This document shows positions 47,146 through 58,300 of a stretch of DNA of 64,000 bases, piece by piece. The stretch's first letter is position 1, and the number at the start of each line of letters is the position of its first letter. Made by a program: the position numbers and the translations under genes. The notes beneath the pieces were generated by a model, which was not told the DNA's origin, did not search any database, and saw nothing but the letters and a program-made list of their open reading frames with translations. Source of the stretch: Batillaria attramentaria (lineage: Eukaryota; Mollusca; Gastropoda; Batillariidae); assembly GCA_018292915.2 (NCBI GenBank), contig JACVVK020000016.1, forward strand, positions 503,501-567,500, read 5' to 3'.

Positions 47146-47570
47146 ACCATCCCCACAAATCACGTACTGTAGCTCGGGTTATGCACGGCACGCAGACCAC
47201 CTCGGGGTTTAGGTTTGTAACCACTAATAGCCTAGGGGGCATGTAGTAACAACAACCCTAAATATAGGTTTTTGGTTTTTTTCGCCCCCTTTTAAATTGG
47301 TGTGCAGAGTGAAAAATGGCAATCTTGGGCTTTTTGTTGGCTTTGTAAATAAGTTTTATGAAAGGTAATAGTAAAATTAGGGGAAAATGAACCTGGCTTG
47401 TGGACTATTTTTGTAGTCATGCGCGGCTGGCACAACAGCTAGTAGACGACAGAGGAATTAGGGGGTATGTGATCGCTGCTAGCATTGCAAAAAAAAAAAA
47501 AAAAAAAGACCTGGAAGATTGGAGTTTGTTGAAATTTACTCTACACACTAGTCTTTGGCTGCTGGATTTT

Positions 47571-47640
47571 TTTTTATTTATTTATTTATTTTATTTTATT
47601 TTATTTTATTTTATTTTATTTATTTATTTTTTTTTTTTTT
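47571..47640 (+). repeat. (TTTTA)n / (TTTA)n microsatellite with T and G runs
   Basis: ATTT and TTTTA units, then T18 and G11. Confidence 0.9.
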
Positions 47641-48618
47641 TTTTGGGGGGGGGGGACATACGCAGCGTTATGTTATACATATAGCGTTTTCTTTGCAATC
47701 TGCCTCTGTGGTACGTAGCCTTAGTTACTGATTTTGGCTGTTCGCCCGTGACCTGCTGTTCCCAGTTTTTCACCCGTGACGCCGCACTCTACCTCGTATT
47801 TCATTCACCAGCCGTGACTTCGAAGAGATACGTGAACGCTGAGTATTTTGAGTAATGTTATATTCATATCAGCCCGCCTCTTCCCCTGTCGGCCAGTCTA
47901 GGCAGCCGTCCTCTTTGGCTCATGAAGGAGAGCCGCATGGGCTCAGTGCTTCCACCGATACTGATGAACTTTTTGAAGGCTACGTGTTAGAGGCGTTTTC
48001 CTGGAAGCTAAGCACAGTGAAACGTCAGAAGACCGCTGAACTATGGTGTCTGATGATTTGAAATAGAAATGTGTAACGACCCCAACTGATAGTCATCGCG
48101 GGAAGTAAGGATGGTATCCCCTATGGCGCAAGTCGCAGTTATAGCATTGCACTCTTTCAACTGCATTGTGCTGCTGCTCGACCAAGCATGGGTATGATGC
48201 CTGTTTTTAAGGAGCATTATTCAGTTTCATCTATGCCCTAATTTCATAGTAATATTCGCCCAGTCTAGCTCCATAACGATAATCAGGTGTTTATTCGCCC
48301 CCCCCCCCCCCCCCCCCCCGAGAGGAGGGAACCCTGACCCTCGAGTAGGGGAGAGGGTGGCCCGGACTACCGGCTGTCGGCCGTATTAGATATGCCGCGG
48401 GTGAGGGACAGCTGGACTGTCTCATCCCAGTGTCTGTTTCCCGACGGTAGTTTTACACTGACTGACCGTCATTGTCTGTGTTGTGACATGCCCGTAAATA
48501 TTGGCTAAGGTGACGGCTATCCTGCGCGGACACTGAATGGTGCGTGCGGACTGGCTTGGCATGATGACGGCACACAGGCCGTATCAGTATGACTTGCAGT
48601 AAGTTTTGTCCGGACCAC

Positions 48619-48740
48619 GGGACGTACGCATGGGTGGGTGGGTGTTTGAGAGTTTAACGTCCTTTTCCACCACATACGGGTGATATCAAAGACGGGGTAA
48701 CGATAAAAAAAGCCAGCACAATATTGGGACGTACGCATGG
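48619..48740 (-). mobile_element. SINE-B, 5'-truncated, inserted in the 42-bp minisatellite
   Basis: The body is 48634-48725 (GTGGGTGGGTGTTTGAGAG to AAAGCCAGCACAATATT). GGGACGTACGCATGG flanks it at 48619-48633 and 48726-48740; that sequence is part of the minisatellite unit. Confidence 0.9.
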
Positions 48741-49204
48741 AGAGACACCGCGACGCAAGTTTGAGACTGGACGTACGCATGGAGAGACACCTTGACGTAA
48801 GTCTGAGAGTGGACGTACGCATGGAGAGACACTGGGACGTAAGTCTGAGACTGGACGTACGATAGAGAGACACAGCGACGTAAGTCTGAGACTGGACGTA
48901 CGCATGGAGAGATACCTTGACGTAAGTCTGAGACTGGACGTACGCATGGAGAGACACTGGGACGTAAGTCTGAGACTGGACGTACGCATGGAGAGACACT
49001 GGGACTTAAGTCTGACACTGGGCGTACGCATGGAGAGATACCTTGACGTAAGTCTGAGACTGGACGTACGCATGGAGAGACACTGGGACGTAAGTCTGAG
49101 ATTGGACGTACGCATGGAGAGGCACTGGGACGTAAGTCTGAGACTGGACGTACGCATGGAGAGACACTGGGACGTAAGTCTGAGACTGGACGTACGCATG
49201 GAGG
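48726..49204 (+). repeat. 42-bp minisatellite, about 11 units
   Basis: The unit runs GACGTACGCATGGAGAGACA then CTGGGACGTAAGTCTGAGACTG. Since 42 is a multiple of 3 and the units lack stops, several frames stay open on both strands and mimic repeat proteins. One unit has a 2-bp deletion near 48859. Confidence 0.95.
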
Positions 49205-50061
49205 CTGTAAGGCAAGTCTCAGGGTCTAAACGGTAACACTACACCTGTTGATGATAGTCCCGACGTAAGAAGTCTCAGACTAGCCTAGTCCCTTTTCATG
49301 CATCAGGCCGCTGGGGGTCTAATGTATGGGACCGACGTAAACCCGTAGGCCTGTCCTAAATTCATAATCGCTAATCTCAGACTAAAACTCGGAAGTCGGT
49401 AGAGTGCACGAACGAAGACAGTGGGATCCGGAGGGGGGGGGGGGAGGAGGGGAGTTGAGGGAGGGGGGTCAGCCGGCCTGTGTTCCCCCAGGTTCGTGTT
49501 CCTTCTATGTGTAATGACACGTTTTGGGTTAGGTTAGGCTTAAATTAGGGGTATGGTTGCTGTAGGAATATAGTCCTAGGGGAACATAGACATGCTTCCT
49601 ACCGCCGTTCTCTTTAATCTGTACCGCTGTTTACGGGTTTGTGGGCCGTTCTCCCCCATGGCTACGTCACTGAGTGGACCTCGCGGTCTGACCCCCGTTA
49701 GGTGGGTTCTTCTCCTGGAGCGTTGCACTCTGCCGCGTGTTTCACCAGAGAAGAGATCAAGTCACGTGGACACAGTGATGTATACTGTAGATGTCTGTTT
49801 ACGTAACTTGCGGTCGTTTTTGTATATGACGTATGTCGTGAGTGATGGGTAGCTGGAACTTCCCAGTGCCTGTGTCCTCAGTCTCTAATTTATGTCTTCA
49901 CATACTAGTAAATTGTCTGTGTTTGGACACTGATGCCTGTAAGCTGACACTGCCAGTTGATCATGCATGCCGTGTTTATGTAACCGTCATCCTTAAAGCG
50001 TCTATACTCTAACGCCGCTGGTATGGAAAACTGCCGCCCACTTTCAAAGCTCTAATGCTGT

Positions 50062-50257
50062 TTGCCGTAGAGGGTGGGTGGTTGGGTGTTTGGGGATTTA
50101 ACGTCCTTTTCCACCACATAGCGTAATATCAAAGACGGGGCAACGATGATAAAGCCAGCACAAATATTTGTCCCCAGCCGGGATTGAACTCACGATCCGA
50201 GCATTAGAAGTCCAACGCTCTACCATTCGACCACTCCGGCTCCCCTTGCCGTAGAGG
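50062..50257 (-). mobile_element. SINE-B, full length with 12-bp TSD
   Basis: Body 50074-50245. Direct repeats TTGCCGTAGAGG at 50062-50073 and 50246-50257. Confidence 0.93.
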
Positions 50258-50630
50258 AGGTTGTTTCATTTACAGTCAATACATGTTTATTGTCCTTCAG
50301 AGGATATTTCTCTTACAGCCCACTGATTCAATAAGAGAAAGATATAAGAACTACGTTGTTTACTAAATTACATAAAACAATATTTAAACTAATGAGCCTC
50401 AGGCACTAAGAAGAAGATCAAACATAAAATAATGCGACCGTTTTCGTGACTTTGCTGCTTCTAATATTTGAGAAATACGATTTTCTTGGAGCCTACGGTC
50501 CATTCCTGAACAGACGGGGACTCGACAAAACTTCTATAAATAGCCACCAATCTGCTAGTCTTCAGTCCGCACTGACCCAACTTGAATAACGTTGTCTGCT
50601 CAGAACGCGGTATACTTCTACAACGGGGGA

Positions 50631-50834
50631 GGCTATCATGGAGGGAACTTGTACAGGTCTATTTTTAGACCGTTAGGGTTAGGGTTAGGTTTAGGGTTAG
50701 GCTTAGAGTTAGGGTTAGGGTTAGGGTTTGGTTAGGGCTTGGTTTGAACGCGCTATCGGGCGTTTCCGGAATCCCTTGACCTCAGGTGACGTCCGTCTAA
50801 AAATATACCTGTACGAGTTTCCTCCATAATAGCC
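50631..50834. repeat. Inverted repeat enclosing interstitial TTAGGG repeats
   Basis: Arms of about 42 bp (50631-50672 and 50793-50834; GGCTATCATGGAGGGAACTT faces its complement). Between them at 50672-50742 lie about ten perfect or near-perfect GGGTTA units, followed by unique sequence to 50792. Confidence 0.92.
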
Positions 50835-50841
50835 ACCACCA

Positions 50842-50900
50842 CCGTGACATTGGCTGGCGTACTAGTTGTAGAACAACAACTAGTATGCCGGCCAGTGTCA
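50842..50900. repeat. Hairpin palindrome next to the telomere-like element
   Basis: GTGACATTGGCTGGCGTACT faces AGTATGCCGGCCAGTGTCAC with three mismatches and a small loop. Confidence 0.88.
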
Positions 50901-51051
50901 CCACAAGGGTCTCGGATCCTATATTGTGACCCAGGTGATTGATTCGGGTGCGCTGAGTCAGAGCATACGACGAAAGTATTCCACACGCTGTTGTATGCCT
51001 GTCATTCGTATTGGGACTTTGGGCGGACTGCATATATCCGGTGCTGCGGGC

Positions 51052-51417
51052 TTCAACCCTGTTCCGGGTCCGTCGCTAACTCTACTACCCTGCGACGCCG
51101 CCCAAGTCGGGCTAACCGAGACCGAGCCGAGCTAAGTGATACCTACGAAGGAAAAAAATAAAAATACTCGGTGACTGACAAGGAAAGTGGACAGTTGCGA
51201 ACAACTTTGAGGTCCCCGTGTTATTTCACAGTGTGAGCAGAAGCGATGAAAACTGTCGCATTCACCAGCACAGCACATTTTCAGCCTGTTTCGAGATTAT
51301 TGCCGGCATGAGTTGTCTCCCTTCTGCCACGAAAAATGCATGCATGCTGCGGGTCTGTGTATGCACGGGGGACAACTCAGCAGGCAATAATCTCCAAAAC
51401 AGGCTGAAAATGTACTA
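51052..51417. repeat. FB-2 family arm joined to a second inverted repeat
   Basis: 51052-51260 matches the left arm of the palindrome at 61927-62345 (GGGCTAACCGAGACCGAGCC, GGAAAGTGGACAGTTGCGAA). At 51278-51417 a separate inverted pair follows: ACATTTTCAGCCTGTTTCGA faces ACAGGCTGAAAATGT, around CACGAAAAATGCATGCATGC. Confidence 0.75.
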
Positions 51418-51537
51418 AGGTTTTTTAGTTACCAGTCCCAATACATTTGTTAGGCATATGCAACAGCGCCGTGGAAAACTTTTCATTGAGTGCGCTTAAT
51501 CCTTGCATCAGATTCAGTCGCTTGGGACACGATACAG

Positions 51538-51598
51538 TTAGTTAGTTAGTTATTTAGGGCTTAACGCCGCGCAAGCAACAAAGACTATTTCGCGGCTA
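51538..51598 (+). repeat. Dispersed motif GTTAGTTATTTAGGGCTTAACG
   Basis: Second copy of the motif at 24803-24852, here continuing to AACAAAGACTATTTCGCGGC. Confidence 0.65.
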
Positions 51599-51823
51599 GA
51601 CACGATACAGCATCTCAGTGAAATCACTGTGGTGACTCTGGCTGGCGTATAATTTATGTTGTTCGTACGTCCGTAGAAGAGTACCGCGTACTGAGCATTA
51701 CGTCATTTCATGTAGTATTTTGATCATAATGTGTGCATGGAGTGTGACTGTGGTAAGTGAGTGAACAACACTAATATACATTCTTATGTTTTTATACCTA
51801 TACATCAACTGGTAATAAAACTG

Positions 51824-51989
51824 TCTTATCTGGGGATTCTAATGCTCGGGTCGTGAGTTCGAGCCCGACTGGGGCCAAATATTTGTGCTGGCTTTTTCAT
51901 CGTTGCCCCGTCTTTGATATCACCCTATGTGGTGGAAAAGGACGTTAAACCCTCAAACATTCACCCACCCCACCCATCTTATCTGGGGA
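51824..51989 (+). mobile_element. SINE-B, 5'-truncated, 13-bp TSD, inserted at the head of another SINE-B
   Basis: Body 51837-51976, from TTCTAATGCTCGGGTCGTGA to the CACCCACCCCACCCA end. TCTTATCTGGGGA flanks it at 51824-51836 and 51977-51989; the last five bases of the right copy are the start of the next SINE-B. Confidence 0.88.
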
Positions 51990-52148
51990 GCCGGGTTGTC
52001 CGAAAGGTAGAGCGTTGGACTTCTGATGCTCGGGTCGTGAGTTCGCATCCCGGCTGGGGCCAAATATATTTTGCTGGCTTTTTAATTGTTGCCCCGTCCC
52101 GTTTTTGATATCACCCGTATTCGGTGGAAAAGGACGTTAAACCCCTTA
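51985..52148 (+). mobile_element. SINE-B, nearly full length
   Basis: GGGGAGCCGGGTTGTCCGAA head, a B-box region with one extra base (GAGTTCGCATCCCGG), body to GGACGTTAAACCCC. It was the target of the SINE at 51824-51989. Confidence 0.88.
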
Positions 52149-52432
52149 AAAACTACCCGTATCGTATCTGTATCACAGGAGTGGGAAGGGCTCTGTTGTA
52201 GACAGTAGCAGTTTTCGGTCAATATACGCTGCACACCTTTCTGTCCGTCTGGATAGAAAAACAGCCATGATTGAAACAGACATGGCGCCAGAAATAACCC
52301 ATCCCCGAACGTTCACCTTAAACTCAAATCGATTACAAGCCACCGTTCACAAAAGTGTTTCATGAGCGCAGCGTGCGCCATTTTGCCGACACTCGTGCAG
52401 CGCTGGTCAGTCACAACTGCGTAATGCATTGT

Positions 52433-52436
<4 letters not shown>

Positions 52437-52503
<67 letters not shown>
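52437..52503 (+). repeat. (GT)n microsatellite
   Basis: GT array followed by a (GTT)n stretch. Confidence 0.95.
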
Positions 52504-52505
<2 letters not shown>

Positions 52506-52528
52506 TTGTTGTTGTTGTTCAGGTTCAC

Positions 52529-53019
52529 CGGATGTAACGTGGTAGTTTGAAGGTGTCCGATGAGACAGCGATTTCAATGAGATATGGTTGGTGAATTCTG
52601 ACGAAATAGCAGTGTTTTCCTGCAGAAAAATGGACAATCCTGTTTTTCTCCAGGGGAAAAAATATTTCTGCAGATGAATGGTGCTTTTCAGCAGGAAAAA
52701 ATGGTCTGCTGTAGAAAACTCGACAATTCTGTTTTTCTGCCGAAAAGTGGCACAATCCAGTTTTCCTGCGGAAATACTGAAACAGCAGGGTTATTTTTCC
52801 CAGAAAACCGCCTTTTCTGCATCCCTCCCACCTCCGACTTTCTTGAAAAACTGCTGTTTCGTCATCTTTCGCCAGTGTTTTCTGCAACATGTCGGGGTTT
52901 TTTTTCCCTGCGGGAAATTCAGTTTTAGGCACAAAATTGCTATTTTGTCATTTCCGATTTGTAGTGTTTAATTTTCTTCAGAAAACCTTTTTTTCTGTGC
53001 AAATTGTGTGTGTGTGTGT

Positions 53020-53066
<47 letters not shown>

Positions 53067-53089
53067 CGTGTGCGTGCGTTTGTGTGTGT

Positions 53090-53129
<40 letters not shown>

Positions 53130-53283
53130 AAAAAAAAAAGTGTATTTTATTGTCGATTTTCCTGTAGAAAAATTGCTATTTTGTCAGATTTCGCCAACCA
53201 TATAAAATGATATTATTATATGCTTTCTCATCGTAAATCGCTGTCTCATCGGACACCTTCCAACCGGCACCAGGTTGCACCCC
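52529..53283. mobile_element. Foldback element FB-1, copy 2, ~755 bp
   Basis: Left GGATGTAACGTGGTAGTTTG with AAGGTGTCCGATGAGACAGC faces right GCTGTCTCATCGGACACCTT with ACCGGCACCAGGTTGCACC. Next inward are TGGTTGGTGAATTCTGACGA and TCAGATTTCGCCAACCAT. The interior is an array of TTTTCTGCAG/CTGCAGAAAA units with a compound (GT)n (about 53006-53128). (GTT)n flanks both outer ends. Confidence 0.85.
53006..53128 (+). repeat. Interrupted (GT)n array inside FB-1 copy 2
   Basis: GT with GAGT and GCGT interruptions. Confidence 0.95.
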
Positions 53284-54054
53284 GTGTAGTTGTTGTTGTT
53301 GTTGTTCATGTTGTTGTTGTTGTTGTTGTTGTTGTTCATGTTGTTATTTTGTTGTTGCTGAACTTGATGCACGCTATGTCCCACTGAAAGCGAAAAACAT
53401 GAGACGCTGATCACGAGCCAGAGGGTAGGGCCGATCGCATTTCAAACCGCCATTGTACACAGCGTATCATGAGCCATGGACAGTTGAGTAGGCCTCCTCC
53501 AGTGAAGTGGCACCATGATCGTATTTACACAGAACGAGTTAAAACTATCTCACCGGGTAGAGGGCACAGCAAGCGAAGGTGAAACCAGAAAGTTTTTTTC
53601 CGACCGACTTAATAATGGACGGGTGTTAAACAAAACGGGCGGGTGTTTTCTGGTGCTGTTCCAATTCAAAACTGAGTTTCGACGAAAACTGCGGCTTAAT
53701 AATAATAATGAATAGTACTTGTTTAGCGCTTAATCTCGCATGAAAGCAACTCATAGCGCTAAAGTTAAAGTTAAAGCGTCGTCAGTGTTTGCACCAGGGA
53801 ACGTAGAAAGAGAGCTCTTTCCATGTTAGATCTCTGGTTGCACCGGCGGTTTTGTTTGTTTGTTTGTTTGTTTGTTTGTTTGTTTGGGGGCGGGGGGGGG
53901 GGGTAGGTAGAACCTCCGCCCTCCCCCCCCCCCAAAAAAAAATACAGCCTTGGATTTCCATTTTTTGGTTTGAACTAAGGGACGTGAGTGTTTCCGGAGC
54001 AACTCCGCTCCAAGCAGTAAGAGTGTGTCCAAGACAGAGTTTTTCCAAGTAGTT

Positions 54055-54261
54055 GCACCGAGTGTTTCCATTTACAGAATTGTAAAAAAAAAAATGTTAA
54101 AAAAAAAAAATATATATATAGAGAGAGAGAGAGAGGTATCGGGTGGCGTTGCACCGCGGCGACGCGCTTCCCCCGGGGGAGGCAGTCCGAATTTCCCGAA
54201 AGGGATAATAAAGTAGTAAAAAAAAAAAAAGAAAAAAAAAAAAAAGCACCGAGTGTTTCCA
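54055..54261 (+). mobile_element. 5'-truncated SINE insertion with 16-bp TSD
   Basis: The insert 54071-54245 carries A-runs, (TA)n(GA)n, the tail block GCACCGCGGCGACGCGCTTC and poly-A. GCACCGAGTGTTTCCA flanks it at 54055-54070 and 54246-54261. The paralogous site at about 63083-63100 has no insert. Confidence 0.93.
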
Positions 54262-54324
54262 ACGGACTTCGGTTCGCCGGCGTGAAACTGAGACAGGCGG
54301 GGTCGTTTATCCACCAGACAACGA

Positions 54325-54372
54325 CTTTAACCAAAGATCCTATACAATTGTATAGAGGATCTTTGCTTTAAC
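54325..54372. repeat. 34-bp palindromic insertion with 7-bp TSD
   Basis: The insert 54332-54365 (CAAAGATCCTATACAA then TTGTATAGAGGATCTTTG) is an almost perfect palindrome. CTTTAAC flanks it at 54325-54331 and 54366-54372. The paralogous site near 63163-63175 lacks it. Confidence 0.88.
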
Positions 54373-55229
54373 TAACGCGTTACTACAATGCAAAGACGTG
54401 TGCATGCTTATAATTTCAAACATCAGAGCAGTCATCGTCGAATATACTTCAGATCCGAAGTAGCACCCGAACCACCCGCGTCAATTTGGACTGCACCCTG
54501 TCAGTGCCAAAAGTAACTAACCCTAGACCACAATATCAGTACCCCACTTTTCTTTTGTGAAATACAATCCAGCTGACCCCGAGTCTCAGTCGATCTGCAG
54601 TTCGTGCCTTAACCCTCAGTCCGCCGGCATTCCACCACTAAACTGCACGGGCCGATTTCGCCTCTCGTGTCGAAAATGTAGAAGTGCACGGGGTACTGAG
54701 CAGACGACATTGTTAGGTAGCGGACTGAGGACTCGCCAGACGGCGCTGATTGGTGGCTATTTTTAGAAGCTTTGTCTAGTCCCAGTCTGTTCAGGAATGG
54801 GCCGTAGGCTCAAAAGACAGTCATCATTTATTTCTCTCATATTAGAAGCCGCAAAGTCGCAGTGGTCAAGTAAAACATCCTTCTAGCTGACAAACACTGA
54901 ACCTTAGCGCTTCGAAAGCTTCCATTTCAGCGTCGTTACGAACATTAGAGGTCACGGTAACCGGGTGCAACGTCAGGCCTGTCTTGAGATTGTACTTTGA
55001 GCCGGTACAGCTGTGGCCTGAGGCAGGTTGTTTACTTGTCGGATGGGACTCGCAGAGCTATGAATGAGCAGAGAGGTCAAGGCCAAGGTACTTCCTGAAG
55101 CTGGGCAAAGTGCGCACAACATTTTGAAGAAGGGCAAAGAGTCACGAGGAGCCGGGCTCAGTGCCCCCCGGCATGCAGATGACTGACGCTTTTACTACAG
55201 AGTGAACCGGGGACACGGGGGCGGTCGGA

Positions 55230-55672
55230 CAGGGGCGGTAGGTGGTCTAGTGCCGTAGCAGTGAAGAGACTTGACTTCGTCACCAGTGCGTGCGGCCAGG
55301 TTCGAGTCCCACTCGGGGGAGAAGAATTTTTCCTTTTCGTACGTGGCACAATTCACTGATTCCGCGGGCCGGTCGTCGGGAGGGGGGGGGAGGGGGGTGT
55401 TCTCTTCGGGTACTCCCGCTTCCTCCCTCTCTGCTCTGGAAATGTTCAGCCCATACAATTTGAAACTGAATAAATACAATTCTCAATTTCGAAACATAAG
55501 TACCTGATCGAGTTGGCACTTTGCTCCACGTGGTTGTAAGGTGTTCATGTCCAGCAGGGGAGAGAACGCGTGTCAGTGATTCACGGTGAGTGTCAGTGCG
55601 AGTTGGATTCAGACGGTTCGCGGTGCCGGCTTTGAAAGCGCCTATACAATTATTATTATTATTATTACAGAG
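55230..55672 (+). mobile_element. SINE-C, tRNA-derived, full length, diverged
   Basis: Head GGCGGTAGGTGGTCTAGTGC, B box GGTTCGAGTCCC, body with ATGTTCAGCCCA, 3' end AGCGCCTATACAATTATT with (ATT)n. The head contains small insertions relative to 46742. Confidence 0.88.
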
Positions 55673-56054
55673 TAGCAAATGGTTTGTTTTGTTTGTTTTT
55701 CACCTCCATTTCCAAGCAAATATCGACGAAGTGCGATATCCGAATGCGGCGAAGACCTGTCAGGTTCTTCGCCGGTATGTATAAGGCCTTCACTGATTCG
55801 CGACGTGTTGACTGTGACATGCAGCCCAGAAGCGAGTTCTCAGTCTAGTCATTCTGCGTGTGGGACGCATTGCCCCTGCACTGAGATCATGATAGCGGCC
55901 ATTTTTATACACTTTGCTCCTAGCTTGGATGGGTGTGTCAACATTGTAAATCCATGTCGTTTATTATCACTAAAACACTCACCGCCGGGTCAAGGTCGAA
56001 AAAGTCACAATGACGACACAAAATTTAGAGGGCTAGAGTTGTCAGTGAGTGAGT

Positions 56055-56290
56055 GTGTGTGTGTGTGTGTGTGTGGGGGGGGTGTTGTCGGGTTTTTTTT
56101 TTTCTTTTGTTTGGGATGGGGATGTTTTATGTTGTTGTTTTTGTTGTTGGTATTATTGGGGTTTTTTTGGGTTGTTTTTGGTGGTTGTTTTTTTGGGGGT
56201 TGTGTTTTGTTTGTTTGATTGGTTTTTATCGGGGGGGGGGGGGCTTGTTTTAGTGTTGTTGTTTTGTTGCTGTTGTTGTTATTGGCATAG
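56055..56290 (+). repeat. G/T-only low-complexity tract with (GT)n and G runs
   Basis: Same composition as 20017-20465. Open frames over it are artefacts. Confidence 0.85.
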
Positions 56291-56335
56291 TTTTTCTTCT
56301 TGGTAAACCACTCGAACTGACAAACCACGTAAGCT

Positions 56336-56340
<5 letters not shown>

Positions 56341-56373
<33 letters not shown>
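56341..56373 (+). repeat. (CT)n microsatellite
   Basis: CT array. Confidence 0.95.
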
Positions 56374-56376
<3 letters not shown>

Positions 56377-56502
56377 CCTGTTGGTGGAGTGTTTGAGTCT
56401 GTACCGGCGGCTGTCTCGTATGAGTTCGCTCACTCCTTTGTTATGCCGGACCGTAGATCTGCGCAATAAACATGTCATGTGACGATCTGAGCCTGAGTCA
56501 CA

Positions 56503-56505
<3 letters not shown>

Positions 56506-56571
<66 letters not shown>
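56506..56571 (+). repeat. (CA)n microsatellite
   Basis: CA array, then a short CG-rich stretch. Confidence 0.95.
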
Positions 56572-56575
<4 letters not shown>

Positions 56576-56699
56576 CCGGGCACACGCGCGCGCGCACGCA
56601 CCTCATGATAAGCCGTCAATGGTGTGAAGTCGTCCACTCACGTTTCAAGCTAATCCGACACAGACGAAAAGGTCTACATTGAGACCAGAACGCTGCCCC

Positions 56700-58300
56700 T
56701 TCAATTCAATGTTTCAATGACTCCGTCGCCTGCAAACACGGCATTCACGAAGGCATGCGCTCACGCGTTACTTTACCGCGGTGTGCATGCGTGCGCTCTA
56801 CATTTCTCATTCCTTGACCTGCCCATGTTCCTCAGTTGCGAGTCCAGTGTGAAAACATTATTATTCCCCTTATTCCCCGCCTACCAGTTCCATAACCTGA
56901 CGGCCTCTGCCAATGAACGCGGTCCGTTGGTGTCCAGTATCCTGGGGAGGTGTAGTGTTATTGTGTGGAGGAGACGGTCACGTGCGAGCCGTACTCACGC
57001 GCCATGGCGTGCATGTGACATGCTCACATGGACCTCCGGCGGCGCGCGACGACAGCCACGATGTATTAATACGGAACTAGCTGTCTCGCATGTATGTAAA
57101 TTGCCAAAGATCGCCTCTGCGTCCCCGGCCGCCACCGCAGCCACCGTTCCCCGGTGACGGACGCGTATAACTGGCGTACATATAGCACTGATGCCGCGGC
57201 GTCCGAGTCAGTCGATGTGGACGGTCAGTTGCGCTCTGAACGGACTTATCCACGACTTCCCGTTTACGGACTTCCGACCGTTCCAGTCGACTCGGACTTC
57301 ATTTCGTTTTCGTCAAGCGGCATCGGTTTCAGTCAGAGGTACTGTATTAGTTGTCTGACCGGCAACGTCATTTTTTTTTTTTTTCTACCCCTTTGTTCAT
57401 TTGTTCGCCTCTTGTCAGTCTACTGACCACGCTCCCTTTACGGATTCGTGCGTTGCCATCCGTTCTGCGGTGTGACGGAAAGACAGCCGTGGTCAGTCAT
57501 GGCACCGGTGTTTGTCCGGCTCTGTTTTGACGGTATGTGTGTCCTCTCAGCGTAGCAGTTGGACACTGGTGTGGAAGTAGTATAGCACTGTTTCACTAAG
57601 CGCCCCGCAAGAGTTGTCCGCCCCTGCCTAACGCGGAAGTCGGCTCGGCTGGGTAGTCACAGCTATGGAGGGCAACAGGGGAACAGAGTAGGGAAGCGAG
57701 GTGTGGGGCTTGAGGTGCTGAGTTTCTCTCAACATTATTATATCCTAGGTACATTTTAATTAGATTTAAACTCTAGTTAGCTGGTAACTGGCTGTGTTTA
57801 TATCTATTCCCTAGTTTTAGCCAGTTCTAGCTAGACTTTCTAGGTGTGGGGTGTGGCCGGGTGCGTGTATGGGGGAGGTATATGATTTCATGGTCAGGAT
57901 AATTTCTCCATCTTCAGACAGCCTTTGCTGCAACTACTTTATTACACTCAAATGCTAATTGATGAGGAAAAACTTAAAGAAAAAAGTCAAAATTAATTTT
58001 GGATAAACATAAAAGAGAGAGAGAAAGGGGGATGGGGGAGGGGGGCGGGGATGGAGAAAAAGAAAGTATTTATTTGTGCTGATTACATGCACATGGCGAT
58101 CCAGTCTGTGATCATGATTTGTGTCTAAGTTTATTAACGTGCCGTGTCTTAATGTCAGCTATACTTTATACTTTTTTCCCTCTGCTTTTCAGACATGCAC
58201 ACATCCATTATTAAATTTTAATGTGTACATACAGAGCAACACATGTATACAAATAAAAACAAAAGTTAAGCATTTTCATTTTGTGTAGAAAACGATCCAA
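56700..58300. other. CpG-richer unique-looking stretch, no gene proven
   Basis: About 56.7-57.7 kb has more CpG and fewer repeats than its surroundings. Open frames at 56717-57157 and 57154-57426 (+) have no recognisable domain. A promoter or first exon is possible but not shown. Confidence 0.3.

Noticed and set aside
47855..48061. 68-codon frame with an acidic middle (+ strand)
   Set aside because: Looks somewhat protein-like, but has no recognisable family, no clear splice context and no partner exon. Kept out for lack of support.
48517..49236. Apparent 14-residue repeat proteins on both strands
   Set aside because: They come from a 42-bp minisatellite whose length is a multiple of three; all frames look equally good, and there is no start or splice context.
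50673..50742. Chromosome end or fusion point
   Set aside because: The TTAGGG stretch is short, degenerate and enclosed by an inverted repeat, with ordinary sequence continuing on both sides.
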